The notes beneath the pieces are model-generated. The model was given only the letters and a program-made list of their open reading frames with translations, was not told where the DNA came from and did not search any database. From NCBI GenBank assembly GCA_014381035.1, contig JACMIS010000504.1, forward strand, positions 1-6,733: a DNA stretch of 6,733 nucleotides, in the 5' to 3' direction. Positions 1-5,089 of this stretch are shown here, one piece after another. The position numbers and the translations under genes were made by a program. Each line of letters opens with the position of its first letter. The first letter of the stretch is position 1. Source of the stretch: Armatimonadota bacterium (GTDB lineage Bacteria > Armatimonadota > Armatimonadia > Armatimonadales > Armatimonadaceae).

Positions 1-2
1 AT

Positions 3-377
3 AATCTTGCCGGGCAGCTATTCCTACAAAAAATAACTTCCGGTGATGCCGGATCGTCGTACCCGGTGGGCATTATCGCCCCGAACGACTTCACCGCCTA
101 CGCCGTGCTCCGCATGGCAACCGGACAGGGCAAAGTCATGGGGGCGGATTACGGTTTGATCGGGTTCGACGACGACGCCCGTTCCTGTGCCCTCGGACTC
201 ACAACCGTGCGCCCCCCTATCGAAGCGATGGGCGAAGAGGCGGGTCGTTTATTACTGCGCGCGCTGCATGGTGAGCAGGGCGGATTACAGGTGCGATTGC
301 GCTCCCAGGTGATCCCGCGTGCATCGACTGACCTGCCGAACCGGGAATTTCCGGCAGGAAATAGTAAAGTGTCTTAG
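3..377 (+). CDS. LacI-family transcriptional regulator, C-terminal part (cut by left edge)
   Basis: The frame is open from base 3 to the TAG at 375-377, with the 5' end outside the window. What remains is the second half of the periplasmic-binding-protein-like effector domain. Visible family landmarks, in order, are '[14 protein letters not shown]' (the classic N-D-x-x-A segment), '[10 protein letters not shown]' (the vvGfDD strand/turn), 'GLTTVRPP', '[10 protein letters not shown]', and a terminal 'IPRAST' matching the usual 'R.ST' ending. LacI/GalR proteins are sugar-responsive DNA-binding regulators. The helix-turn-helix lies to the left and cannot be seen, so target and ligand cannot be read. 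A GTG at 66 is internal, because the preceding codons are open and family-like. The gene lies 65 nt before a DUF1559 gene and two genes before a glycoside hydrolase, so local control of those genes is plausible but inferred. The tail after R-A-S-T is about 19 residues, slightly long. Confidence 0.9.
   Translation, partial: NLAGQLFLQKITSGDAGSSYPVGIIAPNDFTAYAVLRMATGQGKVMGADYGLIGFDDDARSCALGLTTVRPPIEAMGEEAGRLLLRALHGEQGGLQVRLRSQVIPRASTDLPNREFPAGNSKVS
341..354. repeat. Imperfect palindrome near the 3' end of the LacI-type gene
   Basis: CCGGGAATTTCCGG reads as a palindrome with one mismatched pair (G/T). It is nested inside a wider inverted repeat, CCTGCCG (332-338) with CGGCAGG (352-358). It lies within the last codons of the regulator gene. 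It could be an operator, a weak 3' hairpin, or chance, and there is no T run after it. Confidence 0.3.
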
Positions 378-389
378 AAAGATCTACTC

Positions 390-410
390 TCTTCCGACGG
401 GAACGGAAGA
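390..410. promoter_or_regulatory. 7-bp inverted repeat upstream of the DUF1559 gene
   Basis: TCTTCCG (390-396) and CGGAAGA (404-410) form a perfect inverted repeat with a 7-nt centre. It sits in the 65-nt gap between the regulator gene and the DUF1559 gene. With no T tract it is a poor intrinsic terminator. It may be a regulator-binding site or a leader hairpin; this is inference. I see no convincing -35/-10 pair in the gap. Confidence 0.3.
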
Positions 411-430
411 AATCGTCAACGCCTGTAACT

Positions 431-436
431 AAAGGA
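431..436 (+). promoter_or_regulatory. Ribosome binding site for the DUF1559 gene
   Basis: AAAGGA sits 6 nt before ATG 443. It decides the start in favour of 443 over the in-frame ATGs at 455 and 470. Confidence 0.7.
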
Positions 437-442
437 ATAACA

Positions 443-1306
443 ATGGAGCAAACTATGAATACGCTGTCAATGAAGAAGCAAATGATGCAATGTCGTGTTG
501 CCACCGGTAAACCAAAAGGGTTTACGCTCATCGAACTACTTGTCGTTATCGCCATTATCGCGATCCTCGCCGCGATTCTTTTTCCGGTGTTCGCCCAGGC
601 ACGGGAGAAAGCACGTCAGGCGACCTGTCAAAGTAACCTGAAACAGATGGGGCTCGGAGTCATTCAGTATCAGCAGGACTACGATGAGACGTTTCCGCTG
701 ATGCACTACAACGATGCCAACGGATTCGAAGTTCGCTGGTTCGATGCCGTCGGTCCCTACATCAAAAACGGTGACAAATACAACTTTAGCAACCGCTATA
801 GTGGTGCCGGTGGCATCTGGCGGTGCCCGAATCTACCCAGTGATCAACCTGCGGTTTACGGGGTGCATTTCGACTTGTTCCGCGAAGGCTGGCCCTACAG
901 CGGCGATGATAAAGCCATCAGTATGGCGACGCTGGAAACCCCCGCGGAAACCGTCATGATCGTGGAAAAAGGTCAAAACGATGGTAACTCCAGTTGGTTG
1001 CAGTTTCAAACCTGGCAAGGGAACTGGACGGGGATCGGCGGCGGGAATGCGGGTAATAACTATACGTACACCGACCATCTGGATATTCTTCCCACGCATG
1101 ACTGCGACTATACGGCGAGCGACGCTTCTCCCTCCTACGGGAACTGGAACGGCTGCTCGATGATGCCGCGCTACCGCCATGCCGGAAATAGCGTTAGCAA
1201 CTTCCTGTACAACGACGGACACGTCAAGTCGATGAAAAAGGGTTCCATCAACTGGTATAAGAATATCTATGTCGCCGGTGCCTATCAGTTTGGATCACCG
1301 TATTAA
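443..1306 (+). CDS. DUF1559-type, type IV pilin-like secreted protein
   Basis: The 287-aa protein has a class III (prepilin) signal. A short basic leader ends K-P-K-G26, followed by '[19 protein letters not shown]', with F27 as predicted first mature residue and the conserved Glu at E31 (mature position 5). The hydrophobic helix spans about 29-50. The continuation '[20 protein letters not shown]' (47-66) is the DUF1559/H-x-DG family signature typical of Armatimonadota and Planctomycetota. The C-terminus carries H246 and D258-G259-H260-V261, the H-X(n)-DG motif; here 11 residues separate H and DG, where 9 is usual. The Gly/Asn/Trp/Tyr-rich middle suggests a beta-rich exported domain. A prepilin peptidase and type II/IV-like secretion machinery would handle it, but neither is in the window. 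ATG 443 is chosen over ATGs at 455 and 470 because AAAGGA (431-436) lies 6 nt upstream. The precise role of these proteins is not established; a surface or pseudopilus function is inferred. Confidence 0.92.
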   Translation: MEQTMNTLSMKKQMMQCRVATGKPKGFTLIELLVVIAIIAILAAILFPVFAQAREKARQATCQSNLKQMGLGVIQYQQDYDETFPLMHYNDANGFEVRWFDAVGPYIKNGDKYNFSNRYSGAGGIWRCPNLPSDQPAVYGVHFDLFREGWPYSGDDKAISMATLETPAETVMIVEKGQNDGNSSWLQFQTWQGNWTGIGGGNAGNNYTYTDHLDILPTHDCDYTASDASPSYGNWNGCSMMPRYRHAGNSVSNFLYNDGHVKSMKKGSINWYKNIYVAGAYQFGSPY

Positions 1307-1310
1307 GCCA

Positions 1311-1577
1311 ATGTTCATACAAATACACAAGAAACGACTCATATTGTCGCTGTCGACCCTATCCGTAATCGTTGCGGTAGCCTCCACCGGTATCGGCTGT
1401 AACAGTGAAGCGACGGTTGCCTCGCCGACAACGATTGCGACGCCAGCGGCAACGTCTACGAATCCACAGGTAGCCGCTCAGGCGGCACAGCAAGCGGAGA
1501 TGGGAAAACGTCAGCAACAACTGATGCAACAACAGGCGCAGATGCAGGCACGGGGGAACGTCGCGCCATCGAAGTAG
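1311..1577 (+). CDS. Small Gln-rich putative lipoprotein
   Basis: The predicted product is 88 aa. It has a basic n-region (I-H-K-K-R), a hydrophobic segment at about 10-27, and 'STGIGC' with the candidate lipid-attached Cys at residue 30. The lipobox is imperfect, because -3 is Gly rather than Leu/Val. After Cys30 comes a low-complexity Ala/Thr/Pro stretch, then a Gln/Met/Ala-rich, probably helical tail ('GKRQQQLMQQQAQMQARG'). There is no recognisable enzyme domain. The reading frame is open back to an ATG at 1269, but that start would bury the signal peptide behind 14 residues and overlap the upstream gene by 38 nt. ATG 1311 lies 4 nt after the upstream TAA and gives a clean signal sequence. 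No good Shine-Dalgarno is seen, so translation is probably coupled to the DUF1559 gene. A membrane-anchored accessory to the pilin-like protein is possible but unproven. Confidence 0.72.
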   Translation: MFIQIHKKRLILSLSTLSVIVAVASTGIGCNSEATVASPTTIATPAATSTNPQVAAQAAQQAEMGKRQQQLMQQQAQMQARGNVAPSK

Positions 1578-1591
1578 AACGCACGGGCTTT

Positions 1592-1623
1592 ACGCAACCC
1601 TGGTAGGTTAGCCGGGGTTGCGT
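1592..1623 (+). terminator. Hairpin after the lipoprotein gene, possible weak terminator
   Basis: ACGCAACCC (1592-1600) pairs perfectly with GGGTTGCGT (1615-1623). The stem can be extended inward to 13 pairs with two G-T wobbles, leaving a 6-nt loop. It starts 14 nt after the lipoprotein stop. No T tract follows ('CGTTAGCATG'), so it may be a factor-dependent terminator, a 3' stabiliser, or an attenuator before the hydrolase gene. Confidence 0.5.
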
Positions 1624-1637
1624 CGTTAGCATGAATA

Positions 1638-1643
1638 TATAAA
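1638..1643 (+). promoter_or_regulatory. Candidate -10 box for a leaderless hydrolase transcript
   Basis: TATAAA lies in the AT-rich run before the hydrolase ATG at 1649, with its last base 6 nt from the start codon. A transcript starting at the usual distance from this box would begin at or next to the ATG, and no Shine-Dalgarno is present. A matching -35 at 17-18 nt spacing is not convincing; TTGCGT at 1618-1623 is too close at 14 nt. This is inference. Confidence 0.3.
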
Positions 1644-1648
1644 TCATA

Positions 1649-2878
1649 ATGTTGCACGGCGATAAAAATGCGAATACAGGATTCGGTGCGGCTCTCGCGT
1701 TAACTGTTTTCGCACTGCTATCCGGTCCGGCGGCGTCCGTTGCCGCCCCGCCCACCTCCAAACAACTCTTACTGGCACATTACATGCCCTGGTACGAGGC
1801 AGACCCGGCACGAAACAAGTGGGGTTGGCACTGGACCATGAATCATTTCCAGCCCGGTCGCCTGACGAATGGCAAACGTGAAGCCGCGTCCCACTATGTT
1901 CCCCTGATCGGTCTGTATGACAGCAACGATCCCGACGCGCTGGAATGCCATGTCCTTTTAATGAAACTGTCGGGCATTGACGGCGTGGTCATCGATTGGT
2001 ACGGGAACAACGATTACCTCGACTACGGCTTGATCCATCGCAACACACAGCACCTGATCCGTTTCGTCAAGAAAGCGGGTTTGCGGTATGTGATCATGTA
2101 TGAAGACCAGACCGTGCCGAAGTTGCTGGCGGAGCACCGTCTGCCGGATGACGATGTGGTCGCGCACGGACAGCGGCTTTTACAGTGGATGCAGAAACAT
2201 TGGTTCACGGACCCGGCTTATCTCACCCGGAACAAACAGCCCATCTTTATGACATTCGGAAACGGATACTATACCGGGGAGCAGTGGAATCAGATATTCT
2301 CGGGACTCACACCGTCCCCGCTGTATTTTACGGAATCGCACCGCCGCCCTCCAGCAATCGGCGGTTTCTCCTGGCCCCAACCCGCGGGCGGCACCGAAGC
2401 CGCGCTGAAAGAACAGAATCGTTTTTTCGGCGTCGCCAAAACCTGGTCCGATTTCGTTCCGGCGGCATTTCCGCGCTTCCACGACGTATACGAGAAAGCG
2501 GGCGTACATAAGTCCTGGGGACGAATTGAGGACCAGAAGGGCAAAACCTATGCGTCCACATTGGAACAGGCGTTAAAAAGCAAGGCTTCGCTGATCCAGA
2601 TCGCGACCTGGAACGATTGGGGTGAGGGCACGATCATCGAACCATCGGTCGAGTTCGGCTACCGGGACCTGGAAACGACGCAACGGCTGCGGCGTCGGTA
2701 TATCGAGCCGCGCTTTTCCTATGACGCGCGGGACCTGACGTTACCGGTTGCACTGTATCGTCTGCGAAAAAAGTACGGGGATGACCCGAAGCAGTCAGCG
2801 AAGTTGGAGGGCATTTCCCGCCTCCTCTTTTCCGGGCAGACCGGTAAAGCAAAAGAACTGCTGAGTCGGACGCGATAG
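1649..2878 (+). CDS. Secreted GH99/GH71-like glycoside hydrolase
   Basis: The 409-aa product begins with a Sec-type signal peptide: a hydrophobic run at about 12-24, then 'GPAASVAAPP' with probable cleavage near residues 32-33. A (beta/alpha)8-like catalytic region follows. 'LLLAHYMPWYEADP' (40-53) matches the 'YYPWY' start of GH99/GH71-like proteins. I110-DGVVIDWYG-119 is the strand with D116. 'ATWNDWGEGTIIEPS' (319-333) matches the C-terminal acidic motif. In characterised GH99 endo-alpha-1,2-mannosidases that motif reads E-W-H-E-G-T; here it is D323-W-G-E326-G-T. E326 is kept and the first Glu is Asp, as seems usual in the 71/99-like branch. The substrate is therefore unknown; an alpha-linked polysaccharide is a guess. 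The last 60 or so residues form a basic tail. The start has no ribosome site, and the next candidate initiators would shorten the signal peptide. The gene is the last of the + strand group behind the LacI-type regulator. Confidence 0.85.
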   Translation: MLHGDKNANTGFGAALALTVFALLSGPAASVAAPPTSKQLLLAHYMPWYEADPARNKWGWHWTMNHFQPGRLTNGKREAASHYVPLIGLYDSNDPDALECHVLLMKLSGIDGVVIDWYGNNDYLDYGLIHRNTQHLIRFVKKAGLRYVIMYEDQTVPKLLAEHRLPDDDVVAHGQRLLQWMQKHWFTDPAYLTRNKQPIFMTFGNGYYTGEQWNQIFSGLTPSPLYFTESHRRPPAIGGFSWPQPAGGTEAALKEQNRFFGVAKTWSDFVPAAFPRFHDVYEKAGVHKSWGRIEDQKGKTYASTLEQALKSKASLIQIATWNDWGEGTIIEPSVEFGYRDLETTQRLRRRYIEPRFSYDARDLTLPVALYRLRKKYGDDPKQSAKLEGISRLLFSGQTGKAKELLSRTR

Positions 2879-2893
2879 CGCGACGCAAACACA

Positions 2894-2933
2894 CCCGCGA
2901 CATCGAACACCTTCATTACTCCGATGTCGCGGG
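2894..2933. terminator. 12-bp perfect inverted repeat between convergent genes
   Basis: CCCGCGACATCG (2894-2905) and CGATGTCGCGGG (2922-2933) pair perfectly around a 16-nt loop. The repeat lies between the hydrolase stop (2878) and the stop of the minus-strand lipoprotein (2957). The position suggests a bidirectional terminator. There is no T run on the + side. On the minus side the following bases are moderately T-rich (TGTGTTTG). Confidence 0.6.
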
Positions 2934-2956
2934 AGACGCCCCCTGGATTACCAGCT

Positions 2957-3727
2957 TTATTGCGCCCGGATGACCGCAAACCCCGCTCCATTGAGTGTGA
3001 ACGAACCGGTTTGCCCGTTGTTTCGCGCCGCTGTGTAGGGCACCATGCGGGCGTTCTCGACGCGCACCTTTACCGTCCCGTCCGTGAGTCGTTGAAGAGT
3101 GACTGTACCACCGCCCGCGCTGTGCCATTGCTTCAGGCTGGTATCGGAAGCATCGCTGGCAGGTTTCGTCGAAAGAATCACAAAGGCGTTCTTGTCCATC
3201 ACGCGATCTACGACACCTCCGAGCGGGAGCGATACCCCCTCACGGACGCCCGCGCGATCCGCCAAAACCACCGTCACGGAGCGCAACTGTGAATTGCGAA
3301 CATCGGAGAAGTACACCTGCACAGAGTTTCCGTTTTCCCCCAATGGAGGCACGACCGCGCCTAGGTTGAAGTCCCCACTGTTGGTGGATAGCGCATCGGT
3401 CGGCGTGTTTGTGTCCGCGCTCGCTTCGGTAAAGACAAGAACCCCCTGTCCTTCCGTCAAGGTTTCGCCGCTGACGGGCGGCAAGTTACCGTCCGGGGTC
3501 GGAGTGGGGGTCGGTACCGGAGTCGGGAGCGTGCCGGGGGACGGTGAAACGGATGGCGATGGCGATGGCGCGACGGAGGACGATGGGAAAGGCGTCGGTA
3601 TAGGCAGCGTGCCTAAGTCGTCGTTGCCATCATTTCCCCCGCCACAGCCAGAAATAAACGGCATCATTGCCAGTGCGGTGACAGCATAAAATGTTGTGTG
3701 ATGCCACTTGGGCGAAACAGATATCAT
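2957..3727 (-). CDS. Putative lipoprotein with Pro-rich linker and unknown C-terminal domain
   Basis: The 256-aa product has an N-terminal lipoprotein signal: K7 and H9-H10, a hydrophobic stretch at 13-25, then I-S-G-C28, a good lipobox. A flexible Gly/Asn/Asp spacer follows (29-37). Next comes a Ser/Thr/Pro linker at about 40-84, with S-P and T-P repeats typical of surface-anchor stalks. The C-terminal domain (about 86-256) is rich in Val, Thr and Gly, with alternating hydrophobic residues ('GTVTLQRLTDGTVKVRVENA') and the ending 'GSFTLNGAGFAVIRAQ'. It looks like a beta-sandwich, but I recognise no family and no catalytic motif. ATG 3727 is well supported by GGAGAA 7 nt upstream. The gene is monocistronic as far as can be seen, convergent with the hydrolase and divergent from the peroxiredoxin-like gene. 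A surface-display or binding role is inference. Confidence 0.8.
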   Translation of the reverse strand: MISVSPKWHHTTFYAVTALAMMPFISGCGGGNDGNDDLGTLPIPTPFPSSSVAPSPSPSVSPSPGTLPTPVPTPTPTPDGNLPPVSGETLTEGQGVLVFTEASADTNTPTDALSTNSGDFNLGAVVPPLGENGNSVQVYFSDVRNSQLRSVTVVLADRAGVREGVSLPLGGVVDRVMDKNAFVILSTKPASDASDTSLKQWHSAGGGTVTLQRLTDGTVKVRVENARMVPYTAARNNGQTGSFTLNGAGFAVIRAQ

Positions 3728-3934
3728 CGTGCAATTCTCCGTAGAACAATAGTTATCGTCTCAGCAGTACCCGAATCGCTATTTTTTCACACGACAAGTT
3801 GTGTCTCCGTGGATTATTCCACACACCGAAAGCACAGAAATTGCACATCCGAGGGAACGTTCTTATCGGGATGATTTGTTCTACAGAAGAACGCGTTTTA
3901 TCGAATCAGGAAACGCTCAGGTAAAGTCCCGCTT
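3728..3934. promoter_or_regulatory. Divergent intergenic region with inverted repeats
   Basis: This 207-nt gap must carry the promoters of two divergent genes. It holds an imperfect 16-bp palindrome, ACACGACAAGTTGTGT (3789-3804, one mismatched pair). Close by is GTGGA-TTAT-TCCAC (3809-3822), with the two centres 19 nt apart. There is also GTTCT-ACAGA-AGAAC (3879-3893). The 9-mer TTGTTCTAC occurs on the + strand at 3876-3884 and on the minus strand at 3749-3741. These could be operator sites. I find only weak promoter matches, for example TTGTTC (3876) with TATCGA (3899) at 17-nt spacing for the + gene. No coding sequence is seen here. Confidence 0.4.
3735..3740 (-). promoter_or_regulatory. 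Ribosome binding site for the minus-strand lipoprotein
   Basis: Read on the minus strand, GGAGAA lies 7 nt before the ATG at 3727-3725. It is a strong Shine-Dalgarno and fixes the start. Confidence 0.75.
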
Positions 3935-4483
3935 ATGAACATCGCCCTCCCCCGTCGTCTAGAACTCGGGTATGAGATTCCCCCGTACGAACTGGAAAAT
4001 ATTCATGCGCGCGTGGTGCGAATACCCGACCCGGACTCGCGCTGGGTTCATTTGCAGTTTCGCCGCTACGCCGGTTGCCCGGTTTGCAATCTGCATCTGC
4101 GAACCTTCGCAAAGCGTGCGGGCGAAATTTACGCGGCAGGGATACACGAGATGGTTGTATTTCACTCGTCTGTGGAAGAGATGCGGACATACCAGGACAC
4201 GTTGCCGTTCGACGCCATCTCCGATCCCGAGAAGAAACTGTACCAGGCGTTCGGTGTGGAAGCGTCGCCGATGTCGCTTTTGAACCCGAAGGCGTGGGGG
4301 GCAATGGTGACGGGAGTCGTCGGCGTCCGCCCGGCGACGGTCGCGGAGGGGGGCAAATTCGGATTACCCGCCGATTTCCTGATCGCGCCGGACGGTTGCC
4401 TGGTCGCATTGCACTACGGCGAGCACGCCAACGATCAGTGGAGCGTAGACGACCTACTCGCGTTGACCGTCCGCACCACGTAG
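3935..4483 (+). CDS. Peroxiredoxin-like (AhpC/TSA-type) thioredoxin-fold protein
   Basis: The 182-aa product belongs to the peroxiredoxin-like/AhpC-TSA_2 group. After an N-terminal strand region comes 'FRRYAGCPVCNLHLR' (42-56), with the CxxC pair C48 and C51 at the start of the first thioredoxin-fold helix. 'GIHEMVVFHSS' is the next core strand. 'SDPEKKLYQAFGVEASP' is the usual D-P-x-x-x-L-Y-x-x-F-G-V segment. 'GLPADFLIAPDG' is followed by 'HYGEHANDQWSVDDLL' at the C-terminus, a hallmark of this family. The likely role is thiol-based peroxide or disulfide chemistry in the cytosol, since no signal peptide is visible. The substrate is unknown. The start at ATG 3935 has only a poor upstream Shine-Dalgarno (GGTAAAG, 3920-3926). 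The gene is convergent with the nuclease-fold gene, overlaps it by 30 bp, and its apparent terminator lies inside that gene. Confidence 0.87.
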   Translation: MNIALPRRLELGYEIPPYELENIHARVVRIPDPDSRWVHLQFRRYAGCPVCNLHLRTFAKRAGEIYAAGIHEMVVFHSSVEEMRTYQDTLPFDAISDPEKKLYQAFGVEASPMSLLNPKAWGAMVTGVVGVRPATVAEGGKFGLPADFLIAPDGCLVALHYGEHANDQWSVDDLLALTVRTT

Positions 4484-5089
4484 GACACCGACGATGACAC
4501 GGGTCAGATCCTCCAGATCGCCGGGTATTTTGAACAGTGACACATCCTGTGTCACTGTTTTTGCCACACGATCCAATACCGCGAACCGCCACACATCGCC
4601 TACTGTGACAGCACCATAGCGAAGTGGCGACTCGGAAACCATCCACTGGTCCATTGCCACGAGCTCGGCGGCGAGTTGTTTTTGCCCACCGTACATGTCA
4701 CCGAGTTTGGCTTCGATAATCACGAGATCGCCCGTGCCGGAATCCAGAAGATAATCTATTTTGCCGCGCAGGGTAGGACTAACGTCCAGCGCGTACTCCA
4801 CATTCACCATAACCCGAAAACGAACCGCTATCTCGCGCAGGAGTGGAGCAACCAAAAACTCGCGGCGGGCAGCCTCACTTGTCAGTGTAATAAAAGGAAT
4901 GCTCGCCAACAGACTTCGTTCCAGTTCGACGAGAAACGACAGATCGCCTTCGAAGCGGGGCGGCGATAGGGAAGCGGTCGCCGCGGTGTAACCGAGTTCG
5001 CGCAGAATCGTCGCTACGTCCGCACTCGTGTCAAAATAGTCCCCGAAACTTTTGACGCTTTTAGGGACGTTAGAAGCGCGTCTTGTCAT
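4454..5089 (-). CDS. PD-(D/E)XK nuclease-fold protein coupled to purL
   Basis: The 211-aa product shows the core of the PD-(D/E)XK superfamily. Helix residues 'SEAARREFLVAPLL' (71-84) include E77. 'GKIDYLL' (109-115) contains D112. The strand 'DLVIIEAK' (121-128) has E126 and K128. Downstream, G-G-Q137 matches the conserved Gln helix of many members. The C-terminal half ('YGAVTVGDVWRFAVLD' and 'FKIPGDLEDLTRVIVGVL') resembles an uncharacterised protein family that I recall as common in cyanobacteria. No methyltransferase, helicase or specificity partner is nearby, so it cannot be called a restriction enzyme. Its ATG (5089-5087) overlaps the purL TGA (5088-5086) as ATGA, so translation is probably coupled. 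No strong Shine-Dalgarno of its own is seen. Metal-dependent DNA cleavage is likely by fold; the biological role is unknown. Confidence 0.78.
   Translation of the reverse strand: MTRRASNVPKSVKSFGDYFDTSADVATILRELGYTAATASLSPPRFEGDLSFLVELERSLLASIPFITLTSEAARREFLVAPLLREIAVRFRVMVNVEYALDVSPTLRGKIDYLLDSGTGDLVIIEAKLGDMYGGQKQLAAELVAMDQWMVSESPLRYGAVTVGDVWRFAVLDRVAKTVTQDVSLFKIPGDLEDLTRVIVGVLRGADGQRE
4533..4562 (+). terminator. Intrinsic terminator of the peroxiredoxin-like gene, inside the opposing CDS
   Basis: AACAGTGACACA (4533-4544) pairs perfectly with TGTGTCACTGTT (4548-4559) around a 3-nt TCC loop. A run of five Ts (4558-4562) closes it on the + strand. It starts 50 nt after the peroxiredoxin-like stop at 4483. 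On the minus strand the hairpin is not followed by Ts, so it should act for the + strand only. The stem is encoded by residues 177-186 of the nuclease-fold protein. Confidence 0.8.

Noticed and set aside
217..555. 112-aa open frame on the minus strand spanning the regulator/DUF1559 gap
   Set aside because: It is antisense to two family-supported genes and has no ribosome site or recognisable motif.
1269..1310. Upstream ATG start for the small lipoprotein
   Set aside because: It would overlap the DUF1559 gene by 38 nt and put 14 non-signal residues before the basic n-region. ATG 1311 fits better.
3480..3600. Tandem-repeat or CRISPR-like look (GGCGAT units, GT/GG-rich runs)
   Set aside because: The short repeats simply encode the S-P/T-P linker on the minus strand. 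There are no regular spacers.
3099..3689. 196-aa open frame on the + strand
   Set aside because: It is the antisense of the lipoprotein gene. It has no signal peptide or motif, and its V/G/T repeats are the complement of the Pro-rich linker.
3933..4646. 237-aa Arg-rich open frame on the minus strand
   Set aside because: It is a shadow of the peroxiredoxin-like gene, with the Arg/Pro/Ser composition typical of a wrong frame in GC-rich DNA.
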